Origin: Variovorax ginsengisoli
Lineage (GTDB): Bacteria; Pseudomonadota; Gammaproteobacteria; Burkholderiales; Burkholderiaceae_C
DNA: 64,000 nucleotides
Direction: 5' to 3'
Assembly (NCBI RefSeq): GCF_030486595.1
Contig: NZ_JAUJZH010000027.1
Span: forward strand, 1-64,000
The notes under the pieces were generated by a model. That model was not told where the DNA came from. It saw only the letters and a program-made list of their open reading frames with translations, and made no database searches. Shown one piece after another: positions 33,282 through 42,914 of the stretch (position 1 is its first letter; every line of letters begins with the position of its first letter). Both the position numbers and the translations under genes were made by a program.

Positions 33282-34527
33282 ATGCAACAGTCCGACCTCT
33301 TCGAGCCGCTCCTCGCGGCCTACCGCAACGTCCAGATCCACGACGACGGCATCTCCAACGCTGCGCTCTACAAGGCGCTCAACCTCGACGGCGGCGAGCG
33401 CAAGCCCGTCGGTCGCGCGCGCCAGCCCCACAACCTGGAGCACAGGAAAGTCCGCTGGCACCAGCAGTCCCTCCGCAAGCTGGGCCTCCTTGAGCGCGTG
33501 CCTGGCCAGCGAGGCAACTGGCGCCTGACGCCCAAGGCGCAGAAGGACGGTGACCTGACCCCAGCCCCCGAGGGCGTGGCCCTGGTGGCCTTCAGTACCG
33601 ATCTGGGCGTGGCCATCTGGACCCGCACGGAGACGCTGGGCCGGCAAGCTGACGGACCAGATCTCCGCGATCATCACTTCGCCGCCCTACCCGCTGCGCG
33701 AGGCAAGGGCCTACGGCAATCCGTCGGAGGCCGAGTACGTCGACTTCATCTGCGGCGCGCTGGAGCCGCTCTTGAAGAACCTGATCGCCGGTGGCTGCAT
33801 CGCGCTGAACGTCAGCAACGACATCTTCCTGTCAAGGTCGCCTGCGCGCTCGATGTACGTCGAGAGGCTCACGCTGGCGCTGCACGACCGCCTTGGCCTG
33901 CAGCTGCTGGAGCGCGCGATTTGGCACAACCCGGCCAAGCCGCCGGGCCCGACGTACTGGGCGTCGATCAAGCGCCAGCAGCTCAACGTCGGCTACGAGC
34001 CCGTGCTGGTCTTCTGTAACGACCCCGTGCGCTGCGTCGCCGACAACCGGCGCGTGCTGCAGCCCCATTCGAAGCGCCACGCCCAGCTGCTGGCGGCCGG
34101 GGGCGAAATCCGCACCGCCACGTATGGCGACGGCGCCTACAAGCTGCGGCCAGGCTCCTTCGGCAACGTGACCGCCGGCAAGATCCCAAAGAACGTCATC
34201 TCTCTTTCACGCGTCAGTAGAGAGGTCGAGAAGACGCGCAAGGAGGCGAAGGCTCTCGGTCTCCCGACGCACGGCGCACTGATGCCGGTGAAGCTGGCGC
34301 GGCTCCTGGTCGAGTTCCTGACGCCGCCGGGCGGCCTGGTACTGGACCCGTTCGGCGGCTGGCTTTCAACTGCACTGGCCTGCGAGGAGGCCGGCTACCG
34401 GTGGATGGCTTTCGAAATGATGGCCGAATACTCGGCGGGCGGCGGCATGCGCCTGAGCGATCGGCCTGGATTTCACGCCTCCTTCGACCTGGCGGGTTGG
34501 CAGCCACCCGGTGCCCGACGAAACTGA
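33282..34527 (+). pseudogene. frameshifted DNA methyltransferase with N-terminal winged-helix-like region
   Basis: The first frame (33282 to about 33640) encodes MQQSDLFEPLLAAYRNVQIH and an Mrr/wHTH-like region (RWHQQSLRKLGLLERVPGQR). At GGG 33638-33640 the frame changes. If one G is removed, LAGKLTDQISAIITSPPYPL continues to the 34527 stop. The second part has the catalytic TSPPY and the AdoMet motif LVLDPFGGWLSTALACEEAG. Motif IV before motif I is the beta-class order; SPPY often marks N4-cytosine enzymes. It would be active only if the extra G is an error. Confidence 0.82.
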
Positions 34528-34783
34528 TTCGCGAAACCGCGCAAACCTTCGCGTTTGACTGCAGTGTTTTCCCACGGGGAAGGCAAATCGAGCCGCTTCT
34601 GCGCCAGACTTCCCACTGGGGAAAAGCGCGATCGGGGCGCACCATCCGATCCCTGAGCGGCTTGCCGGCTCGGGGTTCATTCTTTGCGCTGTAGAAGTGC
34701 CTCTGCAGCGACGTCGGGAACGACACTCACATCATTTTTTGCGACCCTGGATGTCACGGGTCAGAAGGGCCATCTTTGTGTCG

Positions 34784-35377
34784 ATGACGATCTACGCGGT
34801 AGACGACCATCCCATGCTGCGCGATGCCGTAGTCATGGCCATGAAGCGCCTACGCCCGCACTCGAACATCGTCGAGCTCAACAGTCTCGCGGACATCGAC
34901 GACGCCCTGATCAACCATGGACCGCCTGACCTTGTTTCGCTGGACATCAACCTCCCGGACAACGACTCCGACGCGGGCGTTGCCAGAGTTCGGTCGATGT
35001 TCCCGAAGGCGCAGATCGCCGTCTTCTCCACGCACCCGTCCAGCGAGATGGAGGAGATCTGCGTTGCCTCGGGCGCGGACATCTACATCGAGAAAGGGAG
35101 TGGCCGGCAGGAGTACGCCGACGCGCTGAAAGCCCTCCTGGAAACGGGACCGGACGACGGCACCGCGAACGGCGCCGCTGAGTTCAAGCTATCCAAGCGC
35201 CAGCACCAGCTCGTGCGGATGATGGACCGTGGCCTGACCAATGCGGAAATGGCGATGGCCCTCGGCTTGGAGGAAGTCAGCGTGAAGGTTCACCTTTGGC
35301 GTCTGTACCAGAAGCTCGGCGTGAACAACCGCGCGCGAGCCCTTTTCGTGCTTCGGTCCAACCACCTGCTCGACTGA
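34784..35377 (+). CDS. LuxR/NarL-type response regulator
   Basis: 197 residues from the ATG at 34784. The receiver has the acidic pocket YAVDDHP, phospho-acceptor D54 in LVSLDINLPDND, and IYIEKGS with the conserved Lys. The C-terminal LuxR-type HTH reads LSKRQHQLVRMMDRGLTNAE, then MAMALGLEEVSVKVHLWRLY. No histidine kinase is adjacent. The nearest sensor-like gene is the PAS protein at 27.4 kb, which is not linked. It is 111 bp upstream of the large unknown gene and in the same orientation, so it may control it. Confidence 0.88.
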   Translation: MTIYAVDDHPMLRDAVVMAMKRLRPHSNIVELNSLADIDDALINHGPPDLVSLDINLPDNDSDAGVARVRSMFPKAQIAVFSTHPSSEMEEICVASGADIYIEKGSGRQEYADALKALLETGPDDGTANGAAEFKLSKRQHQLVRMMDRGLTNAEMAMALGLEEVSVKVHLWRLYQKLGVNNRARALFVLRSNHLLD

Positions 35378-35488
35378 GTTCGGCCGCGCCCGGCCCAGGG
35401 AAAAACAGGGCAAACGGGGCGAAGATCGGCCTGAATTAGCGCAAGCTGTAATTTCGCCCTGCGCGAAAAATCAGTATCCTTTCGCGTC

Positions 35489-37375
35489 ATGGCCTCCATT
35501 CTTCCTTTGCCGCCCGCTATCGCCCACGGACTGCCCTGGAGAATGGTCTTTCCTACGAAAAGAGCGCCAGAACTGCTGGAGCGCTTCGCGTACCCGGACT
35601 TCGTTGCCAGCCTGACCCCGGACGAGATCCAGTACTGCGAGACCGTGGTCTCTGCCCTCCTGGCGACGATGCTCGCGAACCAGAAGGTCCCGAAGACCCT
35701 CGCACGGGCACACGTGAACCGGGCCACCTCCGAGATCTTGTGGGAAGAGCGCTCGCCCGCCGGGCTGAAGGTGTCACTGGGCAGCACCCGGTACCCCTTG
35801 GTGCAAGCCCTCGTCTGGATCGGCAGCAGCGTGAGCCGCCTGGTGAAAGCGTTGCGCCCGGATCCAGGCACGCGGCAGCCCGAGTACCAAAAGCAGTTCA
35901 CCGATTCGGACTGGGTGGATATCGGAGTCGATGGACAACCCACGGCGGGCCCACGGGGGCCGAAACCGGGATCGGCGCCGGTAAGACGGCCTGCCAAGCT
36001 GAATCTGGTGCCACCGGCCAGCAGCGCCGAACGCCGCAAACGCCAGGACGAATCGTTCAGGCTCCGCTCCAAGTCGGGACACGTGATCAATGGCAATGAC
36101 CATCGGCTGGGATGGCTACTTTACGAGGCACACAAGGTGGTGTCCCTGAACCGGCCCGAGCTCCTCGATGCAGATCACGTCATCGGGAAGCTTTCCCGCA
36201 GCATCATCCCCGGCGCAGCAGAGCTCGCAACGGTCTTCCAGGCGCAGTTGGACGCGGTGGAGGCCATGGAGGTCACGTACGAGATCCGTTGGGTGCTGAG
36301 GGAGCTTCTTGCGAACACAACCGCCCCGGAGCCGTGGACGGAGGAGAGCCTCTTTTGGGCATTCGGAGTGTCGGAGGACGGTAAGTTCGATCCGCACTTT
36401 TGGTCTGCCGCCGCGCCTCCGAGCACGTTCCGTCTGCGTCGGAAGCTCGTGACGATCACCGGTCCCTTCCTTGCTGCCACCTTCTATTCGCCCGCCCTGG
36501 CCGAGATGGCCGACCATCTCACGTCACTGGGCTTCATTGGCGCTCGCCACCTCCAGACCCGGCTCGCGCCGGTCATCGGCGATTCGAACATCATCGGCGT
36601 GGCGAAATTCATGACCGACGTTGTCCAAGTGAAGATGGGACGCATGGACAACGTCCCGGTCGTGGTCGACGGCCACAACTATGACCTGTTCTACTGGAAT
36701 CAGGACGTCAAGACCATGACCGTTCTGGATGTCTGCGAGCTCGCTCTGGACCTGACCGCGGCCAGGGGCGCGTTCCGCTTCGAATACATCGCGGATGCGT
36801 TCGGAGATCGCCACGACGGACTTCGCAAAGAGATACTGCTACGCGAGATCCTGAACGAGTGGAGTGCTGTCCGATGGCTGGATGAACCAGGCTATGGCGT
36901 CGTCATCGGCGCGAGCCCAATCGTCGGCGTCGTAGAGCATATGCTCGCCACGGCCTGGCCTCGGTCCTTGTCCGTCGAGAACATCGCTCAGGGCCTGCGC
37001 GCGCTGCGAGCCCCGCCGCGAGAAATTCAGTCGGCACGCGAAAGGCTTGAGGAGCCAGTGTCAGGTTTCGTTGAGGACGAGGTGCTTCTCGAGGCCCTGG
37101 TTGCATCAGGCCGGATGCGCCGGGTCGGCCGCGCATCGGTTGCGCTCAAGCACAAGCCCGAGGCCGAATACTGGCAGCACTGGCGGCCCGTGGAACGCGA
37201 TCTGATCGACTATCTTCGGTCTGTCGGCGGCTCGGCGCCGAACCGAGCGATCTACCAGCACTTCAACGCAGACAAGTCCGTGGAGCCCCATGCGCTGGCG
37301 GAGGCCATGAAAGCCCTCCCGTATCTCCACGCCCCAAAGTTCCAATGGACCGCTTTGTGGTCTTGGGCGACGTAA
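35489..37375 (+). CDS. large protein of unknown function (628 aa)
   Basis: Starts MASILPLPPAIAHGLPWRMV. The N-terminal 115 residues are helical (TPDEIQYCETVVSALLATML). A basic Pro-rich linker at about 150-190 (GPRGPKPGSAPVRRPAKLNL) precedes a mixed central domain (LFWAFGVSEDGKFDPHFWSA, VVVDGHNYDLFYWNQDVKTM). The C-terminal 200 residues look like repeated winged-helix modules (AWPRSLSVENIAQGLRALRA; PVERDLIDYLRSVGGSAPNR). No catalytic motif or membrane segment. It may be a DNA-binding scaffold. A LuxR-type regulator gene precedes it. I cannot assign a family. Confidence 0.7.
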   Translation: MASILPLPPAIAHGLPWRMVFPTKRAPELLERFAYPDFVASLTPDEIQYCETVVSALLATMLANQKVPKTLARAHVNRATSEILWEERSPAGLKVSLGSTRYPLVQALVWIGSSVSRLVKALRPDPGTRQPEYQKQFTDSDWVDIGVDGQPTAGPRGPKPGSAPVRRPAKLNLVPPASSAERRKRQDESFRLRSKSGHVINGNDHRLGWLLYEAHKVVSLNRPELLDADHVIGKLSRSIIPGAAELATVFQAQLDAVEAMEVTYEIRWVLRELLANTTAPEPWTEESLFWAFGVSEDGKFDPHFWSAAAPPSTFRLRRKLVTITGPFLAATFYSPALAEMADHLTSLGFIGARHLQTRLAPVIGDSNIIGVAKFMTDVVQVKMGRMDNVPVVVDGHNYDLFYWNQDVKTMTVLDVCELALDLTAARGAFRFEYIADAFGDRHDGLRKEILLREILNEWSAVRWLDEPGYGVVIGASPIVGVVEHMLATAWPRSLSVENIAQGLRALRAPPREIQSARERLEEPVSGFVEDEVLLEALVASGRMRRVGRASVALKHKPEAEYWQHWRPVERDLIDYLRSVGGSAPNRAIYQHFNADKSVEPHALAEAMKALPYLHAPKFQWTALWSWAT

Positions 37376-37475
37376 GAAAAATGACCGCTGCTCGCACCAC
37401 GTAGAGGGTCACAGACATCCGCAGTCGGCGAGACGCAGCCGCTCAGCCATCGCCACAAAATCACAACTGGAGAGA

Positions 37476-37997
37476 ATGTTGTCCGAAACTCCCACGCACG
37501 ATCCTGAGGCTTCGCCTCCAGAGCCACCCAGCCCTGACGTAGTCGTTGTCATTGATCGAGCCGCTCTAATCGAGAACATCATTAACCAGGTCATCGTTGG
37601 CTACTGCAGGCCTCGCAAAGACGCATGGGAGTTTATGTGGAGTGTCGTGCTGGACACCTCCGTGATGCCTTTGGGGGCAAAGATCAAGGTCGTCATGGCT
37701 ATTGCCCACGAGATGAAATTTGATCTTGAGAAGAACGCGCTCCATCGAGTGATAGCGCTGCGTAACGCTTTCGCCCATCACTCCAGCAGCGCGCATCCCG
37801 TCCTTGCAGCAGGCAAGACACCTGAAGAAGACACGAGTTACTTTCAGTTCTGGGTGCTGGAGGGCTCCGGCAAGATACAGCGCGTCAAGCGTCACGAAGC
37901 CTTCGTCGAGTTCAACGCCGCCTATGGCAAAGCCAAAGGCTCGTTGGTTCAGCTCAAGAAGATCGTCAACGAACTGTACCCTCAGGCTGACGCCTGA
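37476..37997 (+). CDS. HEPN-like helical protein
   Basis: 173 residues, with an acidic/Pro-rich N-terminus followed by helices. HRVIALRNAFAHHSSSAHPV contains R-N-A-F-A-H, the R-x4-H motif of HEPN RNases. Many HEPN proteins are antiviral or toxin RNases. No partner nucleotidyltransferase is adjacent; the upstream neighbour is the 628-residue unknown protein, 100 bp away. GC content is slightly lower than its surroundings. Confidence 0.6.
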   Translation: MLSETPTHDPEASPPEPPSPDVVVVIDRAALIENIINQVIVGYCRPRKDAWEFMWSVVLDTSVMPLGAKIKVVMAIAHEMKFDLEKNALHRVIALRNAFAHHSSSAHPVLAAGKTPEEDTSYFQFWVLEGSGKIQRVKRHEAFVEFNAAYGKAKGSLVQLKKIVNELYPQADA

Positions 37998-38134
37998 CCT
38001 GCCGTCACCCTGCAATCACGTTGCCTGCGCGGCCGCTGGCTCCTTGCGTCCGCTCACGTCGACTGACCGCTTCGTGAAAGCGGCCGCGGGAACCCAACCC
38101 ACGACACGCCGGAAGGAGCGGGCCAGCCACCGGG

Positions 38135-38374
38135 TTAGCCGATTCCGGACGTTCCTTCGACCACGATGAGGAACCGCGGCTTTGCCGGTGCTGCGCCCCT
38201 TGTCGCCGGAGGCGAAGCAAGCTTCTCGACCGACGCTCGGAATTCGCGAAGGACGTCGTCGGAGGTGCGCGGCGCGGGAGCAGATTGCGCGAAGACCCAG
38301 GCGGGCGCGAGCGCCATCAAGAGGCACGCGACCAGCGCGGGGCGAGTGCCCAGAAGAGGTGTCGGGAAGATCAT
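38135..38374 (-). CDS. small exported protein (79 aa)
   Basis: A signal peptide (PALVACLLMALAPAWVFAQ) is followed by a short Ser/Pro/Ala-rich mature part, ending in RFLIVVEGTSGIG. It may be a truncated version of a larger exported protein, since the last segment looks like the beginning of a folded domain. It is downstream of the HAD-like gene on the same strand. Confidence 0.45.
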   Translation of the reverse strand: MIFPTPLLGTRPALVACLLMALAPAWVFAQSAPAPRTSDDVLREFRASVEKLASPPATRGAAPAKPRFLIVVEGTSGIG

Positions 38375-38403
38375 TGGTGCCTGAAGTGTAAGGACCGGGC
38401 CGA

Positions 38404-38862
38404 TCAGAGCGCGGCCGCGCGCTCGAAGTGCTGGCGCAGCTCGGCGAAGGACCGCTCATCGAGTCCCGTCCCGCGGTCGCACGCCACCAAGCGATCGCAG
38501 TGCCGGACGAACTGGTGCTCCAGGTCGTCCAAAGCCACCCACAGTTGATCGAGCCCGCCATTCGCGGTCAACCAGGCGCGAATCTCATCCTCGCGCGAGA
38601 CATGCCCCTTGCCGTAGGGATCCGGGCCTGCCGTCGGCGTCGCGCCGATGATGCGCGGCTGGATGTCCTCGGAGAACAGGGCGACCAGGACAGGCATCTC
38701 GACCGTTTCGCGCCACGACGAGCTGATCACCACGAGGACCTGAGGGAACTCACGCAGCAAGGCTTCCAAGGCCCCGAGATGGCAGAACTCCTTCTCGGCA
38801 GGGATTGGCGCGTCTAGCGCCTGAGGGTGCAGCACGCCGTCGAAGTCGAGGAAGCAGATCAT
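38404..38862 (-). CDS. HAD-superfamily hydrolase-like protein
   Basis: 152 residues starting MICFLDFDGVLHP, the D-x-D motif I of HAD phosphatases. VLVVISSSWRETVEMPVL supplies the motif II Ser region, and LWVALDDLEHQF resembles the acidic motif IV. A short cap insert (GATPTAGPDPYGKGHVSRED) is present. The substrate is unknown. It is divergent from the xseA-like gene at 38978. Confidence 0.78.
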   Translation of the reverse strand: MICFLDFDGVLHPQALDAPIPAEKEFCHLGALEALLREFPQVLVVISSSWRETVEMPVLVALFSEDIQPRIIGATPTAGPDPYGKGHVSREDEIRAWLTANGGLDQLWVALDDLEHQFVRHCDRLVACDRGTGLDERSFAELRQHFERAAAL

Positions 38863-38977
38863 GGTTCGCACCATCCTACCCACACCAAGTCGGCTCGCGC
38901 TAGGGCAAGTTGCGAAAAACCGGCCGCATTCTTTGGTTCGCGGCGAAGTCCCCTGCGGAATGCTTGAAAATCGCCAG

Positions 38978-40754
38978 ATGGAAGAACGCCACTACCTCAC
39001 CGTTCCCTTCAAGGAAAAAGACGCCGCGAAGGCGATGGGCGCGCGCTATGACCCCGAGAGCCGACGTTGGTGGGTCCGTGCGGACATCGACCTGTCGGCC
39101 TTCGCAAAATGGGATCAGCTACCGAGCACCACGGGCGCGCCCGCGGTGCCGGCACGATCAACCCCGGCGACCAGCGCGCCGGACCTGTTCGCCTCGCGCG
39201 AGGTCGCCGCACCCGCCGGCGCCGAGCTCGCAGCGCCAGCGAAGGGCATCCCCCTGTCGCGCCTGCTCGGCGGCGTGGCCACCGCCATCGCCCAGGCCTT
39301 CAAGAGCGGCGTCTGGACGATGGTCGAAGTCGTGAACGTGAAGCTCGGCAACGGCCACGTCTACCTCGAGCTGTCGGAGCGGGACAAGGCCGGCCAGGTG
39401 CTCGCGAAAGCGCACGCCCTGATCTGGGCGAACGTCGCAGGCAAGATCCTTCCCGAGTTCGAGCGCGCCACCGGCGCAACGATCGGCGCCGGGATCAAGC
39501 TGCTCGTGCGAGCCAAGCCAAGCTTCAAGGCCCAGTACGGCTTCAGCCTCGAAATCGACGCCATCGACTCGGAATACACGCTGGGCGACCTGGAAGCCCG
39601 CAAGAAGGAGATCCGGGCGCGCCTGCAGCGCGAGGGCGTCTTCGAGCAGAACAAGAAGGTGCCACCCCCGTGGGACTTCACCTCGGTCCTGGTCGTGGCG
39701 CCGCACGAGGCGGCCGGCCTGGGCGACTTCCGCAAAGAGTCCGACCGGCTGGCTCAGTTCGACATCTGCCGCTTCACCTTCGTGCACAGCCGCTTCCAGG
39801 GCGAAGGTAGGTGCGGCGCGCGAGATCGTCGCGGCGCTCACCGCGGCGCTGGACGAATGCGCGGCCGCCGACGACTTGCCCGATGCGATCGTCATCATCC
39901 GCGGCGGCGGCGCGGTGAACGACCTGGCGTGGCTGAACGACTACGACCTCGCGCGCTTCATCTGCGACCAGCGCCTGCCAGTCCTCACGGGCATCGGGCA
40001 CGAGCGCGACAGAACGATCCTTGACGAGGTCGCCTTCTCCAAGTTCGACACCCCCAGCAAGGTGATCGGCGCGATCGAGAAGCTCATCGCCCGGCGGGCC
40101 CGCGAGGCAAAGGCAGCCTCCGAGGCGATCATGAGCACGGCGGCGCGCGCGGCGCGCGAGATGCGCACTGCCGTGGAACGAGCCCACGGCCAGGTGGCGG
40201 CGGACGCAACAGCCAGCGTGGCGCGGGTACGCCAGAAGAGTCGGGACGCGATGAACGCCATCGGGATGGCGGCCATGCGGGATGTGCACCAGGCCAGCCG
40301 AGACAGTTTGCGATTGATGACCCAGGTGCGCCAGGACGCCGCGGTCCAGCTGGCCACCGCGCGCCAGCTCGTGCCAATGCACATGGCCGAGGTTCAGGCC
40401 CGCGCGACCGCTGGCCTGGCGGACGCCCGCAGCACCTCCCGTGTCTCGCTCAACACCGTGCTTGACCGGGCCAGTGCCGGCGCCCGCTCTGCACGGCGCC
40501 AGGCGGACACGCAGTTCGCGATCATGGGTGAGCGCGCAACGGCAACGCTGAGCCGCGCCCGCGCGAACTCGGAGGCGCTGATGCGCGAGATCACCGGTCA
40601 AGGCCCGGAGAAGACCTTGAACCGAGGGTTCGCCATCGTTCGCGACGAAACGGGCAAGCCCATCACCAGCCTGACGCAGGCCGCGCCAGACCAGCCCATT
40701 GAAATCCAGTTCCGAGACGGCACCATGGGTGCGCGTACCGGCAAGCAGAAGTGA
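38978..40754 (+). pseudogene. xseA: exonuclease VII large subunit with N-terminal DUF5710-like domain, frameshifted
   Basis: Residues 1-50 (YLTVPFKEKDAAKAMGARYD, then SRRWWVRADIDLSAFAKW) match the DUF5710-type domain seen on plasmid nuclease/helicase proteins. The XseA OB-fold follows (GVWTMVEVVNVKLGNGHVYL), then the catalytic core. Near 39801 the tandem repeat AGGTAGGT shifts the frame. With one AGGT removed, FQGEGAAREIVAAL joins IIRGGGAVNDLAWLNDYDLA and GIGHERDRTILDEVAFSKFD. The restored protein is about 590 residues, with a long coiled-coil tail. XseA and XseB degrade single-stranded DNA. xseB follows 11 bp downstream. Confidence 0.86.
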
Positions 40755-40765
40755 AGGACAACGAC

Positions 40766-40984
40766 ATGGAACAGCAGACCTTTCGCGCCGCGTACGACGT
40801 GCTCCAGAAGCACGCAGAGACCTTGCGCGAGCAGAAGGAGCCCAACATCGACGATCTGCTGAAGATCGTGACCGAATCCGTGGCCGCCTACAAGGTGTGC
40901 ACGAAGCGGATCGACGCGGTGGAGGAAGCCCTGAAAGCTGCGCTCGAAGGCGCAGGCGTCGAGGGCACTGGCACGGTGGGTTGA
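40766..40984 (+). CDS. xseB: exonuclease VII small subunit
   Basis: 72 residues: MEQQTFRAAYDVLQKHAETL, then EQKEPNIDDLLKIVTESVAA and YKVCTKRIDAVEEALKAAL. This all-helical layout and length match XseB. The GAAGG before the ATG at 40766 and the 11-bp distance to xseA support an operon. It is intact although its partner is frameshifted. Confidence 0.8.
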   Translation: MEQQTFRAAYDVLQKHAETLREQKEPNIDDLLKIVTESVAAYKVCTKRIDAVEEALKAALEGAGVEGTGTVG

Positions 40985-41034
40985 GCGCCAGACGGGCTCA
41001 CGTAACGTTCGTCAACGCCACCGCCGCTTCCTAA

Positions 41035-41466
41035 GTGACACGCCAGCTCACGCCCATCTCGCCCGGCTCGCGCTTCGGACGCCTCATCGTCGAGGCGCTG
41101 GTGGAGGACGGACCGCGCCATCGCTACAGCTGTGTGTGCGACTGCGGCAACACCGCCCCCAGCGTGCCAGCGACTCACCTCAGGCGAGGGGTCACCAGAA
41201 GCTGTGGCTGCCTCCAGGTAGAGATGCACGCAGGACGCAGCGCCAAACCTCCAGGCGTGGCCGTCGAAGCACCCACGGTCGCCTCACCATCACCGATGAA
41301 CGGACCGCCGAACATCGGGCCGCCTCTTGACGCCTGGATGGGCTTGCAACAGGCCTTGCGAGCACGAAGCCATCAACTGCACGCTGTCGATTTGATGTAC
41401 GTCTCCGCTAGCTATAGGGGCGAAGAGCTAGAAGTTGCAGAGGAAGCGCTGGACAACCTGGTGTAG
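41035..41466 (+). CDS. zinc-ribbon protein resembling phage DNA-binding proteins
   Basis: GTG start at 41035. PGSRFGRLIVEALVEDGPRH is followed by YSCVCDCGNTAPSVPATHL and RGVTRSCGCL. The spaced cysteines (C-x1-C-x1-C...C-x1-C) form the zinc-binding motif often found at the start of phage homing-endonuclease-like or AP2-associated proteins. The C-terminal 60 residues are helical. It follows xseB by 50 bp and may be in the same transcript. Confidence 0.6.
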   Translation: MTRQLTPISPGSRFGRLIVEALVEDGPRHRYSCVCDCGNTAPSVPATHLRRGVTRSCGCLQVEMHAGRSAKPPGVAVEAPTVASPSPMNGPPNIGPPLDAWMGLQQALRARSHQLHAVDLMYVSASYRGEELEVAEEALDNLV

Positions 41467-41546
41467 CCCGCGGGCGGAAGCACGTGGACGGAGCCTGCGA
41501 TTTCGGACGTTCAGCAGGCCCCTAACGAGGCATGACGCGGCCGGGC

Positions 41547-41717
41547 CTATCGGGCCGACAGCGCCATGCCAATGATGACGGTCACGACGATCATCACGAC
41601 TACGAATTCATAGCCCTCGAGCGACAAGTCTCGGTCGTGGAACCTGCACAGGACGTCGGCCGTGCTGTCGGGATTGCACCGAGGACAGAGGGGATCTGGG
41701 TTGGGCGACCGCGGCAT
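41547..41717 (-). CDS. small single-TM protein with CxxC motif (56 aa)
   Basis: MPRSPNPDPLCPRCNPDSTA contains C-x2-C, followed by FHDRDLSLEGYEFVVVMIVV and a hydrophobic C-terminal anchor (VIIGMALSAR). Probably a membrane-anchored zinc-binding microprotein. It stands alone. The short length makes the call tentative. Confidence 0.45.
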   Translation of the reverse strand: MPRSPNPDPLCPRCNPDSTADVLCRFHDRDLSLEGYEFVVVMIVVTVIIGMALSAR

Positions 41718-41754
41718 CACTCCGGCTCCCGCGACCGATTCGGCCGCCGCGCCA

Positions 41755-41976
41755 TCAGAACTCCGTCCAATCGCCCTCGCCACCCGCCGTCGCCACCTGC
41801 TTCGACGCGCCAGTCGGCTCGATTCGGCGTGCCTGCAGCGCTGCTGCCTTCGGCTGGACGACGGCCCGGGCCGATGCAACCACCGGCTTCCGGCTGAGCG
41901 CATCTTCGCTTCCATGGTCGAGGACGTTCACGGCCTGCGCCAGACCCGACGCCTGTTCCTGCAAGGAGCCACAGCG
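41755..41976 (-). pseudogene. C-terminal fragment of a methyl-accepting chemotaxis protein
   Basis: GSLQEQASGLAQAVNVL matches the conserved end of the MCP signalling domain (usually AAESLQEQAxxLAQAVxVF), followed by a Lys/Ala-rich tail to the stop at 41755. No HAMP, sensor or upstream signalling helix exists in the window at this point. It is a leftover of a recombination event. Confidence 0.65.
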
Positions 41977-42043
41977 CCTTCGCGCCGCTGCTTGTCATGT
42001 TGTTCACTTTCCCGTTATTGCGTGAAACTCACACGCCAGAATA

Positions 42044-42583
42044 TTGCACGTTTGCGGTTCGCATCTAACTACTATCGCGGTTATAATTTTACGCGATGTC
42101 GCAAACTCGACCATTCGGCGCCACGAGGCTCCCGACCCGCTCACGACTCGCGTCGTGCAATTGTTGGCTGCGAACCCTTCCTTCTGGGACGCCATCCGGT
42201 CGAGTTGGCTGGTCGATTCGAACTGGAGGCCGCGCCTGGACTGCTTTGCGACGCTCAAGGCCACCCATGCTCGGCCGGCTCAGGAACTGGTCGAAATCGT
42301 CGATCGTTGGAGCGAAGGTGACCTGAGCAGCTTCGCGGTTCTCAAGCGCGATGGCGCAATGCTCCAGGTGGGTCGAGACGATCTCGGGCCGCCCCCCTAT
42401 GTACCTTGGGCGATCGTGCGCAGCCACGCCGCTCCCAAGCTCGCGATCGCCGGCATCGACCCGGCTACGGCCGACTGGGACACGATCGCCGACGCAATCC
42501 ACCAGCACGGTGATCCCACTCACCTCCCCGATCAACCCTCCGACGAACAAGACGACGGCGCCGTGCACGCGCCCCGAGGCTGA
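42044..42583 (+). CDS. hypothetical protein, start uncertain
   Basis: The frame opens at a TTG at 42044. The TATAAT at about 42083-42088 looks like a promoter -10 box (with TTCGCA 18 bp upstream), so translation may begin later, or an indel near 42096 may have displaced an ATG. The protein-like region starts at APDPLTTRVVQLLAANPSFW and continues RSSWLVDSNWRPRLDCFATL and VPWAIVRSHAAPKLAIAGID. No known motif. It ends 1 bp before the next gene. Confidence 0.55.
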   Translation: MHVCGSHLTTIAVIILRDVANSTIRRHEAPDPLTTRVVQLLAANPSFWDAIRSSWLVDSNWRPRLDCFATLKATHARPAQELVEIVDRWSEGDLSSFAVLKRDGAMLQVGRDDLGPPPYVPWAIVRSHAAPKLAIAGIDPATADWDTIADAIHQHGDPTHLPDQPSDEQDDGAVHAPRG

Positions 42584-42584
42584 C

Positions 42585-42914
42585 ATGACATCAATCGATC
42601 GTGACTTCTTCCGGCGCCGCCCCATCCTCTCGGATTCGCAGGTTGCGGACCTCCTTGAACGGGTCTACCCGTCTCCTGCAAAGACCGGAGCCGCGCGCAC
42701 GAAATCGCAGATGTGGCTGAGCCTGCCCAACAACGGAAAGTGGCGTCAGGGCGCTTTCGGCGATATCGACGCGACGCCGGACCTGATGAGCCTGCTCGGA
42801 CGCGAAACCATCTACCAGGTGGTCGGGAACGACAGCGCGGACCGCCACTACTACGTCGAGCTCATCGAGCGCGCCGATGGCGTCCATGACCTGTATCTCC
42901 GCCGTCGCGCGTGA
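42585..42914 (+). CDS. hypothetical protein (109 aa)
   Basis: MTSIDRDFFRRRPILSDSQV, then ADLLERVYPSPAKTGAARTK, MWLSLPNNGKWRQGAFGDID and NDSADRHYYVELIERADGVH. Soluble, mixed alpha/beta. The start is 1 bp after the preceding stop, so the pair is co-transcribed. The 3' end overlaps the opposing gene by 53 bases. Confidence 0.6.
   Translation: MTSIDRDFFRRRPILSDSQVADLLERVYPSPAKTGAARTKSQMWLSLPNNGKWRQGAFGDIDATPDLMSLLGRETIYQVVGNDSADRHYYVELIERADGVHDLYLRRRA

Noticed and set aside
35489..37375. Sigma-factor or RNA-polymerase-like protein
   Set aside because: The C-terminal helical modules are only superficially similar; no region 2 or 4 signature is visible.
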